Positions 27,092 to 34,569 of a DNA stretch of 64,000 nt are shown piece by piece (position 1 is the first letter of the stretch; the number at the start of each line of letters is the position of its first letter). The notes beneath the pieces are model-generated. The model was given only the letters and a program-made list of their open reading frames with translations. It was not told the origin of the DNA and searched no databases. Both the position numbers and the translations under genes were made by a program. Origin of the DNA: Micromonospora sediminimaris (GTDB taxonomy: Bacteria > Actinomycetota > Actinomycetes > Mycobacteriales > Micromonosporaceae); contig FOLJ01000017.1 of the NCBI GenBank assembly GCA_900112325.1, forward strand, positions 1-64,000, in the 5' to 3' direction.

Positions 27092-27523
27092 ATGTGGCCA
27101 CGGATCGGCGGACTCCGCGCGCTGGCTCTCGGCACCCCCGGTGAGCTACGGGCGCGCCTCAACACCCTCGTGCTGGCCGGCGTGAAGACCGCCACCGCCG
27201 GCCTGCTCAACGAGTACGCCGATGAGGGCGAGGAACTTGAGCACGTCGGAGAGCGGCTGGCCCTCGTCGACGACGCCGACGCGTTGGTGGCCGTCGTCCA
27301 GGTGACCGGCATCGAGGTGACCCGGTTCGCCGAGGTGCCGTGGGACTTCGCCCGCGCCGAGGGGGAGGGCGACCGCTCGATCGAGGAATGGCGGGCCGGA
27401 CACGCCGCGTACTGGGCCCGCGTCGGCACCCCGGTCACCGACGACAGCGAGATCGCCTGCGTACGCTTCCGCCTGGTGTCCGCCGGAGCTGGCGGCATCG
27501 CCACCGGCGACCTCGGCACCTGA
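27092..27523 (+). CDS. ASCH domain protein
   Basis: 143 aa. Single ASCH (PUA-like) fold with the signature GxKxxT as LAGVKTATAGLL near residue 29, the strand VAVVQVTGIEVTRFAEVPWDFARAEGEG, and the closing EWRAGHAAYW...VRFRLV. ASCH proteins bind RNA or modified nucleosides; E. coli YqfB of this fold is an N4-acetylcytidine amidohydrolase. The conserved Lys in GVKTAT is present. It starts right after a TAGCCT box without a ribosome binding site. A small hairpin GAGCCG-TCGTC-CGGCTC (27522-27538) overlaps the stop. Confidence 0.85.
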   Translation: MWPRIGGLRALALGTPGELRARLNTLVLAGVKTATAGLLNEYADEGEELEHVGERLALVDDADALVAVVQVTGIEVTRFAEVPWDFARAEGEGDRSIEEWRAGHAAYWARVGTPVTDDSEIACVRFRLVSAGAGGIATGDLGT

Positions 27524-27582
27524 GCCGTCGTCCGGCTCGCAGCCCGCGCCACCCTGCGCCGACCTGGCGGCAGCGTGCAGTT

Positions 27583-28461
27583 TCAGCGACGCAGCTCGGG
27601 CAGGAGGCGGGTGGCGACGTCCACCAGGACCGCCTCGTCACCGGCGTACCAGCTGCTCTCCCGCGGCCAGTGCGTGATCACATCGGTGAAGCCGAGCTTC
27701 GCCGCCCGCTCCACCTGATCGGCGAAGAACTGCGCGCTACGCAACGAGAAGACCGGTGCCGAGTCCAGCGAAAGGTAACGGTCCAGGCTGGCCGGGTCAC
27801 GCCCCTGCGCTGCCAGGGTCGCGTCGAGGCGGGTGGTCAGCTCGGCCACCCCGGTCCACCAGTCGTCCAGCTCGTCGGCGGCGGGCCCGGTGGTCACCCA
27901 GCCCTGCCCGAAGCGGGCCGCGACGCGCATCGACCGGGGGCCGTTGGCGGCCACCACGAACGGCACCCGGGGCTCCTGAACGCAGCCCGGATTGCTCCGG
28001 GCGTCGACCGCCGCGAACCATTCGCCCCGCCAGGTGGTGCCGTCCTGTCGCAGGATGGCGTCGAGCAACTCGGCGAACTCGGCGAACCGATCCACCCGCT
28101 GCCGTGGGGGCAGCGTCTCACCGCCGAGAACGGCCGCGTCGAACCCGATGCCACCCGCGCCGAGGCCGAGCAGCGCCCGGCCGTCGGAGACGTCGTCCAA
28201 CGCGGTCACCTGCCGGGCGAAGGCCGCCGGATGCCGGAAGTTCGGAGAGGCGACGAGCGTGCCGAGACGGATCCGGGTGGTCACCGTCGCGGCGGCGGTC
28301 AAGGTGGTCATCGAGTCGAACCAGGGCCCGTCCACCAGGTCGCGCCAGCCCAGATGATCGTACGTCCAGGCGTGGTCGAAGCCCCACTCGTCGGCGCGCC
28401 GCCAGCGGTGCCGCGCCACCGACCAGCGCTGGTCGGGCAGGATCACGATGCCAACCCTCAT
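27583..28461 (-). CDS. LLM-class flavin-dependent oxidoreductase, possibly F420-dependent
   Basis: 292 aa luciferase-like monooxygenase fold. It begins MRVGIVILPDQRWSVARHRW, with the ADEWGFDHAWTYDHLGW first helix region, TTRIRLGTLVASPNFRHPA near 80 and GRALLGLGAGG near 110; RMAVVAANGPRSMRVAARFGQGWVT-like sequence lies near 180. Most actinobacterial members of this subgroup use coenzyme F420, but FMN cannot be excluded. A TACCAT box ends 7 nt before the ATG at 28461 and there is no ribosome binding site, so a leaderless mRNA is likely. Substrate unknown. Confidence 0.85.
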   Translation of the reverse strand: MRVGIVILPDQRWSVARHRWRRADEWGFDHAWTYDHLGWRDLVDGPWFDSMTTLTAAATVTTRIRLGTLVASPNFRHPAAFARQVTALDDVSDGRALLGLGAGGIGFDAAVLGGETLPPRQRVDRFAEFAELLDAILRQDGTTWRGEWFAAVDARSNPGCVQEPRVPFVVAANGPRSMRVAARFGQGWVTTGPAADELDDWWTGVAELTTRLDATLAAQGRDPASLDRYLSLDSAPVFSLRSAQFFADQVERAAKLGFTDVITHWPRESSWYAGDEAVLVDVATRLLPELRR

Positions 28462-28468
28462 GATCACG

Positions 28469-28474
28469 ATGGTA
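28469..28474 (-). promoter_or_regulatory. -10 box TACCAT before the LLM gene
   Basis: Read on the minus strand, TACCAT ends 7 nt before ATG 28461. Leaderless arrangement. Confidence 0.45.
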
Positions 28475-28498
28475 CGCGGAGGCAGGTCACACCGCGGG

Positions 28499-28550
28499 GC
28501 ACGGCAAGGGGCCCGGCCCCAGGGTCTTCCCTCGGACCGGGCCCCCGTGC
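28499..28550 (-). terminator. Terminator after the secreted protein gene
   Basis: Stem GGGGCCCGG / CCGGGCCCC (28508-28516, 28537-28545), lengthened by an outer GCACGG / CCGTGC pair. It lies 16 bp past the stop at 28566. Confidence 0.75.
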
Positions 28551-28565
28551 TGCCTCGACCAGCTC

Positions 28566-29486
28566 TCACATGAGAGCTTCGACGGCGGCCGGCGCCCGGG
28601 TCAGCGTCACCGTGGTCGGTGCGAGTTCGACCTGGACGATCTCGCCCTCGTAGTTCGGGTCGTTCGCCCAGGCGCTGCCGGTCACCTCGACCTTCCCCTT
28701 CTGGAACGGGGTGGTGCCCGTCGGGTCCGCCGTCGCGGACCACTGCGCCGTCTCACCCTCGACGCAGTCGACCCGGCCAGTGAACGGACCACGGATGATG
28801 ACCTTCTTCTTGACCTGGGTGACCAGGCCACTGAGCTGCACCGTCGCGTCCGCGTTGCAGGCCACGGTGCCGTGCACCGTGGCCTTGCCGTTCAGCTTGC
28901 TGAAGACGCCGTCCGCCGCCGGCGTGACGGTGAACTCCAGCGGGGCCGGCGGCGGCGGATTGCCGATCACGACCCGGCCGCGCAGAGCCGGCTCGCCGCC
29001 CTCGCAATGCTGCTCGAAGGTGGCGTCGAGGCGCTCCACGTACCCGTGCGGGCCGAACGCCACGTCGGCGACCACGAACGAGCCGGTAATCGTGTTGCAG
29101 CCCCGGCCGTTGCCACTGATGTCGATGCCGGCGCCCGCACCGCTGAACGGCGCGCGGGTGGCTTCCGGGTAGTCGCCGACGGCCAGCTGCTGGCCGGCCG
29201 GCGCCTTGAGCTCCATCGACCACCAGTCACCGTTACTGCCGTTGATCGACAGGTAGACCCCGCGAAGCTGATCGTCGGCGCGAATCGACAGCTGGTCTCC
29301 CGCCCCGGCGTCGTAGCTGTAGGTGGCGCCGCCGGTGACCCAGTCGCCGGGATCCCCGGTCATCGTGAAGGTGCCGGCCGTCACCGGCTCGGCCTGGGCT
29401 GCGGCCGCCCCCGTGAGCAGGCCGGTCGCGGTGACGACGCCCGCAAGGAGCGTCGCCGCGATGGCCCGACTGGTGCGCATGGTCAT
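28566..29486 (-). CDS. Secreted hypothetical protein
   Basis: 306 aa. A clear signal peptide (about 1-32, basic start, hydrophobic core, AAAAQAEP cleavage region) is followed by two beta-rich domains. The first (35-165) carries GDWVTGGATYSYDAGAGDQLSIRADD and a Cys pair (GCNTITG and HCEGGE). The second (180-295) is Ig-like and has a Cys pair (VACNAD and VDCVEG) and Lys-rich turns (VTQVKKKVIIRGPF). No catalytic motif. Similar two-domain secreted proteins are common in Micromonospora and Streptomyces without a known role. Stand-alone gene with its own terminator. Confidence 0.75.
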   Translation of the reverse strand: MTMRTSRAIAATLLAGVVTATGLLTGAAAAQAEPVTAGTFTMTGDPGDWVTGGATYSYDAGAGDQLSIRADDQLRGVYLSINGSNGDWWSMELKAPAGQQLAVGDYPEATRAPFSGAGAGIDISGNGRGCNTITGSFVVADVAFGPHGYVERLDATFEQHCEGGEPALRGRVVIGNPPPPAPLEFTVTPAADGVFSKLNGKATVHGTVACNADATVQLSGLVTQVKKKVIIRGPFTGRVDCVEGETAQWSATADPTGTTPFQKGKVEVTGSAWANDPNYEGEIVQVELAPTTVTLTRAPAAVEALM

Positions 29487-29614
29487 GGATGCCTCGTCTC
29501 CCCGAGTTAGGCGCTTTCTCGCCTCGCCGGGGAGAGCCTAGGAACGACGAGCCGGGCGCGTGGTCCCACCGATCAAAGTGGACAGTTTGCCCCACGCGCG
29601 AGCGGTCGGGCCCT

Positions 29615-30151
29615 CTAGCCGGTCCACACCGGCAACTCATCGGCCCGCACCAGGCTCATCACAGTGCCGAGTGCCGCCCGCCGATCATCACGGAGCTGAT
29701 CGACCAGAACGCTGCACCCTACCCAGCTGCTGCCGCACCGCTCGACCATCTGTCTGGTGGTGAGCGCCTGGCTGCCTGTCTCAATCCAGTCGTCCACGAG
29801 CAGAACCCGGTCGTGTGATCCGAGTGAGGATCGCTGCAAGCGCAGGGTGTGCGACCGTTGGCGGTAGTCCGGTTCGGCTGCCGCTGTGATCTTGTCGCCG
29901 GGAAACAGCCCGTCACGCTTGCGCACTGGGATGAACCCGACGCCCAACTCCAAGGCCGCAGCGCCCCCGAGAAGGAACCCCCGGGACTCGATCCCGCAGA
30001 TGGCTGTGACATCCGAGTTCCTGAACGGCTCGACCAGACCTGCGACGACCTGGCGGAGTGCCTTGGCGTCGCGGAATATCGCCCACACGTCAGCGTGGCC
30101 CTCGATCCATCGGAAGTGCTTCAGAAGCAGACCACGTGCGGAGGCGGACAT
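29615..30151 (-). CDS. Phosphoribosyltransferase-fold protein, second family member
   Basis: 178 aa. PRTase type I fold with the PRPP loop RVLLVDDWIETGSQALTTRQM near residue 123 and the Apt-like segment ICGIESRGFLLGGAAALELGVGFIPVRK near 52; the latter is the strongest match to adenine phosphoribosyltransferases. The ATG at 30151 gives the same N-terminal pattern as the gene at 25839 (Trp at residue 15). A TTG at 30187 would add 12 residues. Its codon usage is less G+C-biased than the neighbours (for example ATT, TTG and CAT codons), which hints at transfer or weaker selection. The base substrate is unknown. It lies next to tRNA-Gly. Confidence 0.8.
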   Translation of the reverse strand: MSASARGLLLKHFRWIEGHADVWAIFRDAKALRQVVAGLVEPFRNSDVTAICGIESRGFLLGGAAALELGVGFIPVRKRDGLFPGDKITAAAEPDYRQRSHTLRLQRSSLGSHDRVLLVDDWIETGSQALTTRQMVERCGSSWVGCSVLVDQLRDDRRAALGTVMSLVRADELPVWTG

Positions 30152-30363
30152 GGTGGGATTGTGGCTGCCCAGCCTCGCGACGATCAACGCGATAGCGTCG
30201 ATGCGGACCGGTGTGTCGGGAGGCGGAGACCCGATGCCCCTGCCTTGTACAGGTCAAGACTGCTGTCCGCCGATGCCCGCCGTGGCCCGTCGGCCGCTCG
30301 TGGCCCAGGAAGGGTCGAAGGCCCTGGTTGGGACTGGCGTCCTGACCAGGGCCGTTCGCACGG

Positions 30364-30434
30364 AGCGGGTGACGGGAATCGAACCCGCACTGTCAGCTTG
30401 GGAAGCTGATGTTCTGCCATTGAACTACACCCGC
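30364..30434 (-). tRNA. tRNA-Gly, anticodon CCC
   Basis: 71 nt. The acceptor pair GCGGGTG/CACCCGC, D stem GTTC/GAAC, anticodon stem TCAGC/GCTGA with the loop TTCCCAA (anticodon CCC), and T arm GCGGG-TTCGATT-CCCGT all fold. Discriminator T; the CCA end is not encoded. Confidence 0.95.
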
Positions 30435-30782
30435 AAGCGGCACCACTCTACCCGAGCCACCCCGACCGACGCACCCAGGCCCCACCGGACGACGAGTCGC
30501 CCGCCGAACGTCCCGTCCGCGCAACTTCCCCGAACCTGCTGCATGAAGACGGGTTGGAGGCGGCAACATCCCCGAAGGTGCACGGGATCTTGGCGGCTGT
30601 CGACGTGCGGGGCCGGCGCGGGGCGGGCGGGTAGGCCCGGGGGCGGGGCGGGGCGGGAGAAAAGTTTCATCGCCGCAACATATGGCCATGTTCAAATCTG
30701 TCTATCGGTTGTAACGTCTGCCCCACGTTTTCCACACGACGCGACACAACCCCCGGTCGCGTCGCCAGAAAGAGGTGGGCAT
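30435..30782 (+). other. Intergenic region with a G-run cluster
   Basis: No gene found. 30608-30658 has at least eight runs of three or more G on the plus strand separated by 1-7 nt, a strong G-quadruplex candidate. An AT-richer stretch (30660-30720) that probably holds the promoter of the metalloprotease gene follows. GAGGTGG before 30783 serves as ribosome binding site. Confidence 0.55.
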
Positions 30783-31787
30783 ATGGGACTGCGTCCCGTC
30801 CTGCTGAACCGGCGCATGGCCGGCATCGCATCGACGTCACTCGCGCTGGCGCTCGGCGTGGCCACGGTCGGCCTACTGCCGGCCGCGACCACGACCGCGA
30901 GCCCGGCTGCGGCCGCCGTCACCGCCGACGAGGTGTGTGAGGATCCGACGGGCACCCTGGCCCGGGCCAAGGCTGGCGGTGCCGCCGGGCACGATCCGAA
31001 CCAGCTGACCCTCGCCCAGGTGCATCAGCGCGAGGCCGAGTTCGCCGACATCCTGCAGGAGCGAGCCAAGCGAGTCGGCCAACGTACGCTGAACGCCCAG
31101 GCCGCTGCGGCCTCGGTAACCATTCCGGTGGTGGTGCACGTGATCCGCCGGGACACGACCCGGGCCGGCGGGAACATCCCCGACTCGATGATCCAGTCCC
31201 AGATCAACGTGCTCAACCAGTCGTTCAGCGGCGCGACCGGTGGTGCCGCGACCGCCTTCGCGTTCCAGTTGCAGAGCATCAACCGGGTGACCAACTCGTC
31301 GTGGTACCCGATCCGACAGGGCTCGTCGGCCGAGCGGCAGATGAAGACCCAGCTGCGCCAGGGCAGCAAGTCGACGCTCAACATCTACCTCGGCGCGCTC
31401 AGCAACAACCTGCTCGGCTGGGCGACCTTCCCGCAGCGCAACCTGAACGTGATGGACGGCGTGGTCGTGCTCAGCGAATCCCTGCCCGGTGGCACCGCCA
31501 CCAACTACAACCAGGGTGACACCGGCACCCACGAGGTCGGCCACTGGCTGAACCTCTACCACACGTTCCAGGGTGGCTGCTCGGGCAGCGGTGACCAGGT
31601 CGGGGACACCCCGGCCGAAGCCTCGCCGGCAAGCGGCTGCCCGACCGGCCGGGACACCTGCTCCAGCCAGGGCCTCGACCCGATCACCAACTTCATGGAC
31701 TACTCGTACGACGGCTGCATGTACCAGTTCACCCCCGGCCAGGCCACCCGCATGATCAACGCCTGGAACTCCTACCGCGCGGCATAG
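30783..31787 (+). CDS. Secreted zinc metalloprotease, M43 (pappalysin/cytophagalysin) type
   Basis: 334 aa. Signal peptide about 1-45 (TSLALALGVATVGLLPAATTTASPAAAA), a propeptide of about 60 residues with Cys 52 (a possible cysteine-switch), and a catalytic domain from about 115. The metzincin zinc motif HEVGHWLNLYH is near residue 250 and the Met-turn NFMDYSYDGC near 305. Four Cys around GGCSGSG, GCPTGRDTC and DGCMYQF should form disulfides as in M43B enzymes. The start ATG 30783 has AGAGGTGG upstream. It is convergent with the PPOX gene across a good terminator. A G-rich block lies 125-175 bp upstream. Confidence 0.88.
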   Translation: MGLRPVLLNRRMAGIASTSLALALGVATVGLLPAATTTASPAAAAVTADEVCEDPTGTLARAKAGGAAGHDPNQLTLAQVHQREAEFADILQERAKRVGQRTLNAQAAAASVTIPVVVHVIRRDTTRAGGNIPDSMIQSQINVLNQSFSGATGGAATAFAFQLQSINRVTNSSWYPIRQGSSAERQMKTQLRQGSKSTLNIYLGALSNNLLGWATFPQRNLNVMDGVVVLSESLPGGTATNYNQGDTGTHEVGHWLNLYHTFQGGCSGSGDQVGDTPAEASPASGCPTGRDTCSSQGLDPITNFMDYSYDGCMYQFTPGQATRMINAWNSYRAA

Positions 31788-31809
31788 CACCAGCGCAGCA
31801 CCGCGTACC

Positions 31810-31846
31810 GCAGGTGCCGGCTCCGTCGGACGGGGCCGGCACCTGC
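31810..31846. terminator. Bidirectional terminator
   Basis: Perfect 12-bp stem GCAGGTGCCGGC / GCCGGCACCTGC with a 13-nt loop between convergent genes. Confidence 0.8.
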
Positions 31847-31855
31847 GCATGTGGG

Positions 31856-32392
31856 TCAGGCGGCGCGGCGGTGATGCCTCCCGGAGTGGGCCGGCACCGG
31901 GCGTACGGCCTGAGGCGCGACACCGGCCGGGTCGAGCCAGACCTGGACCGCCGGACTGGACGCCAACTCGCTCGGCCCGCCCACCGACTGCTCGCGCCGG
32001 GCCAGCATTGCCACGTCGACCGTGAACTCGAAGAGGCGCCAGTCGGCGTGCGGGGCGGCCCGCGCGGCGAGCGCCAACCGGGCGACCGTGGCGTCGTCGG
32101 TGACTGGCCGGGCGCGTCCGGCGACGTACGCCTCGTCGTCGCTCTCCTCCGGCGGAAACGAGTGCAGCGCGTAACGACCGTCGCGTTCCAGGTCGCGCCG
32201 CTTCGGTGAATCGATCACGAAGCAGTAGAGACCGTCGTCGGTGATCACCGGAGAAACCGGGTGCACCCGGGGCCCGCCGTCGGCACGAACCGTGGCCAGG
32301 TAGCCGAAGCCGGGGCCGTACTGCTGCATGAGAAGGCGGATCCCGTCGGCGAGTCGAGGCTCGTCAGCGGCGAATTCGGTCCAGGAAGCCAT
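31856..32392 (-). CDS. Pyridoxamine 5'-phosphate oxidase-family protein
   Basis: 178 aa split-barrel flavin/F420-binding fold. The strands GFGYLATVRADGGPRVHPVSPVITDDGLYCF, KRRDLERDGRYALHSFPPEESDDEAYVAGRARPV and FEFTVDVAMLARRE follow the PNPOx-like pattern. In actinobacteria such small proteins bind FMN, F420 or heme; the cofactor is not clear here. It has a Pro/His/Arg-rich tail. A TAGGAT box lies 6 nt before the ATG at 32392. It is divergent from dcd with 77 bp between start codons. Confidence 0.82.
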   Translation of the reverse strand: MASWTEFAADEPRLADGIRLLMQQYGPGFGYLATVRADGGPRVHPVSPVITDDGLYCFVIDSPKRRDLERDGRYALHSFPPEESDDEAYVAGRARPVTDDATVARLALAARAAPHADWRLFEFTVDVAMLARREQSVGGPSELASSPAVQVWLDPAGVAPQAVRPVPAHSGRHHRRAA

Positions 32393-32398
32393 GCCGAC

Positions 32399-32404
32399 AT
32401 CCTA
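32399..32404 (-). promoter_or_regulatory. -10 box TAGGAT of the PPOX gene
   Basis: On the minus strand, TAGGAT ends 6 nt before ATG 32392; no ribosome binding site. Divergent from the dcd box 59 bp away. Confidence 0.5.
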
Positions 32405-32457
32405 TCGAACACACGTTCGAAGCGGGTAGTCCGACACGCGTGTCACATACCGGCAGC

Positions 32458-32463
32458 TATGGT
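32458..32463 (+). promoter_or_regulatory. -10 box TATGGT of dcd
   Basis: TATGGT ends 6 nt before ATG 32470 with no ribosome binding site, the leaderless arrangement. This argues against the GTG at 32440, where the open frame begins. Confidence 0.55.
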
Positions 32464-32469
32464 GTGGCG

Positions 32470-33048
32470 ATGCTGCTCTCCGACCGTGACCTGGTGTCCG
32501 AGATCAAGGCGGGCACCCTGGCGCTCGAACCGTTCGAGCCCACGCTGGTGCAGCCCTCCAGCATCGACGTACGACTGGACAAACTGTTCCGGGTCTTCAA
32601 CAACCACCTCTACACCCACATCGACCCGGCGACCCGACAGGACGACCTCACCTCCGCCGTCGAGGTGCCCGACGGCCAAGCGTTCGTGCTGCACCCGGGC
32701 GAGTTCGTGCTCGCCTCGACGCTTGAGGTCATCTCGCTGGGCGACCAGCTCGCCGGCCGCCTCGAAGGCAAGTCCAGCCTGGGACGTCTCGGCCTGCTCA
32801 CCCACTCGACCGCCGGCTTCATCGATCCCGGCTTCTCCGGTCACGTCACCCTGGAGCTGTCCAACGTGGCCAACCTGCCGATCACCCTCTGGCCGGGCAT
32901 GAAGATCGGGCAGCTCTGTATCTTCCGGCTCTCCTCGCCGGCCGAGCACCCGTACGGCTCGGCCGTCTACGGTTCCCGTTACCAGGGCCAGCGCGGCCCG
33001 ACGCCGAGTCGCGCCTGGCAGAGCTGGCGCACCTGGCCCACCCGCTGA
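32470..33048 (+). CDS. dcd: dCTP deaminase, probably bifunctional (dUMP-forming)
   Basis: 192 aa. Makes dUTP from dCTP; mycobacterial Dcd also hydrolyses dUTP to dUMP. The active-site stretch EGKSSLGRLGLLTHSTAGFIDPGFSG (about residues 98-123) holds the conserved Arg/Ser/Glu/His set, and VTLELSNVANLPITLWPGMKIGQLCIF follows. The nucleotide-covering tail is YGSRYQGQRGPTPSR. The HSTAGFID form matches bifunctional actinobacterial enzymes. The ATG at 32470 was chosen because it follows a TATGGT box at leaderless spacing. In M. tuberculosis dcd is Rv0321, in the same broad region as etfD and dnaK. Confidence 0.95.
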   Translation: MLLSDRDLVSEIKAGTLALEPFEPTLVQPSSIDVRLDKLFRVFNNHLYTHIDPATRQDDLTSAVEVPDGQAFVLHPGEFVLASTLEVISLGDQLAGRLEGKSSLGRLGLLTHSTAGFIDPGFSGHVTLELSNVANLPITLWPGMKIGQLCIFRLSSPAEHPYGSAVYGSRYQGQRGPTPSRAWQSWRTWPTR

Positions 33049-33134
33049 CACCGCAGGGTCGCTGCGGGCGATGATTCACTGCCCGTGCCGCGCCGCCGGA
33101 ACCGTAAGGGCCCGACGTCGTACGCTCCGAAGCC

Positions 33135-34169
33135 TCAGCCCGGCCGGCCGAAGCTGTGCACCGGGCCGCTGTCCAGTCGCTTCATCTTGACCGGCTGACC
33201 CGCCCGGGAGGCGTGCACCACCCAGCCACCACCGACGTACATGCCGACGTGGTGCAGGTCCCGGTAGTAGAAGACGAGGTCGCCGGGGCGCAGCGCGCCG
33301 CGACTGACCGACGCGGTGACCCGGCGCTGCCTGGCCGCGTTGTGCGGCAGTGCGACACCGGCCCGCGACCATGCGGCCAGCGTCAGCCCGGAGCAGTCGT
33401 ACGCGTTCGGCCCCTCGGCGCCCCAGGAGTACGGCTTGCCGATCTGGGCGCAGGCGAAGGTGACCGCCTCACCGGCCGGTCCGCCGGGGTAGCTGGCCGG
33501 ACAGGGCGCCGGCCGCAGCGGGCCACCGCCACCCTTGCCGTACGCCCGTAGCCGGAGCCGCTGCAACCGGTCGATCTCGGCGTCGATCCGTCGCCGCTTG
33601 TCGGCGAGATCGGCCTCGGTGCGGGTGAGCTGATCGATGGTGTGGTCCAGCCCGGCCTTGGCCGCGGCGAGTTCGTCGCGCAGTTCACTCGCGTGCCGGA
33701 CGTCCTGCTGCTGCACGCGCGCATACCGGTCGAGCAGGCCGAGTTGCTCGACGACCTCGCCCGGCGACCGGCTGCCGAGCAGCGCGTTGACGGCCCGCAC
33801 CTGCTCGCCCTTGTAAGCGCCGGCAGCGAGCTTGCCGACCCGGTCCATCGCCTGGTCCACCTGGCGTTGCAGCGGCGCGATCCGAGCGGCCAGCGCGTCC
33901 GCCTCCCGCCGCTTGCCGGCCAGGTCCTGCCGGGTGGCGTTGTGCTGTTCGATGACGGGTTCGAGCCGGTTCCAGTCCTCGTCGATCCGGCGCTCGATGT
34001 CGGCGACCGTGGGGTCGGCCCAGGCCGCCGCCGCACCGCCGGTCAACATCACGGCGGTCGCGGCCAGGGCGGCGGGGATGCAGCGGTACCAGCGGAAACG
34101 CGGCGCTGCCGTCGGCCGGCCGGGCAATCCCGGACGCGGTGACGGCGGCCGCGGGGCATGGTCTGCCAC
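33135..34169 (-). CDS. NlpC/P60 peptidoglycan endopeptidase, riboswitch-controlled
   Basis: 344 aa secreted cell-wall hydrolase of the RipA/RipC type. A signal segment (about 28-48, ending WADPTV) is followed by a long coiled coil (50-215, heptads rich in Arg, Glu, Leu), then an NlpC/P60 domain: catalytic Cys in NAYDCSGLTLAAW, Gly-rich GDLVFYYRDLHHVGMYVGGG with the catalytic His in HHVG, and a third polar residue in WVVHASRAG. It should cut peptidoglycan stem peptides. The coiled coil usually keeps the enzyme inactive until bound by a partner such as FtsEX. GTG 34169 was preferred to GTG 34181 because AAGGAG is better spaced from it. A c-di-AMP riboswitch precedes it. It is paralogous to the next gene upstream. 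Confidence 0.9.
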   Translation of the reverse strand: MADHAPRPPSPRPGLPGRPTAAPRFRWYRCIPAALAATAVMLTGGAAAAWADPTVADIERRIDEDWNRLEPVIEQHNATRQDLAGKRREADALAARIAPLQRQVDQAMDRVGKLAAGAYKGEQVRAVNALLGSRSPGEVVEQLGLLDRYARVQQQDVRHASELRDELAAAKAGLDHTIDQLTRTEADLADKRRRIDAEIDRLQRLRLRAYGKGGGGPLRPAPCPASYPGGPAGEAVTFACAQIGKPYSWGAEGPNAYDCSGLTLAAWSRAGVALPHNAARQRRVTASVSRGALRPGDLVFYYRDLHHVGMYVGGGWVVHASRAGQPVKMKRLDSGPVHSFGRPG

Positions 34170-34209
34170 CGGGCTCAGCACTCCTTCTTCCCATACCGCC
34201 TACCGGGTC

Positions 34210-34270
34210 AGGCCCTGTGTCGGAGTCTGGACTCCGCCTCGGCTCGACCGAGGACTTCGACACAGGGCCT
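34210..34270 (-). terminator. Expression-platform hairpin after the c-di-AMP riboswitch
   Basis: Perfect 13-bp stem AGGCCCTGTGTCG / CGACACAGGGCCT with two smaller hairpins in its loop. The minus-strand upstream arm begins in the last bases of the riboswitch (GCTAGGCCC), so ligand binding could compete with this stem. Confidence 0.65.
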
Positions 34271-34390
34271 AGCTGACGGGTTCGGGCGGGAAGGGGCGCC
34301 CTACCGTGCCCCGCACGGATTCACCCCGGGTACCTGGTTCCCCGGCTCGCTCACGAGCGATTCGGCGGTGTCGGACCGTTACCGCCCCGG
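34262..34390 (-). ncRNA. ydaO/yuaA c-di-AMP riboswitch
   Basis: On the minus strand the conserved blocks come in order: CGCCGAATCG, GAGCCGGGGAACC, GGGGTGAATCCGTGC, GGTAGGGCG, CTTCCCGCCCGAACCCG and TCAGCTAGG. These match the known ydaO consensus, including the GGTGAATC and CGCCCGAACCCG core elements. It lies 90-220 nt before the NlpC/P60 start. In actinobacteria this class turns off cell-wall hydrolase genes when c-di-AMP is high. Ends are approximate. Confidence 0.88.
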
Positions 34391-34495
34391 ATGGACGGAT
34401 CTGCCAGCGGTCGACGATTGCCCAGCGTAGGGACGATCAGCGTCGATACGCAACACAACCACACCGTCACTGTGGGTGCTGACATCCGACAATGG

Positions 34496-34530
34496 CGAGG
34501 GCCCCCGTCGACTTGACCGGGGACCCTCGG
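34496..34530 (-). terminator. Terminator of the second NlpC/P60 gene
   Basis: Imperfect stem CGAGGG(c)CCC(c)GTC / GAC(c)GGG(ga)CCCTCG with loop GACTT, 40 bp after the stop at 34570. Confidence 0.65.
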
Positions 34531-34569
34531 GAGATCCTGTGCGACCGCTCAGCGGACGCTGGTGGCGGC

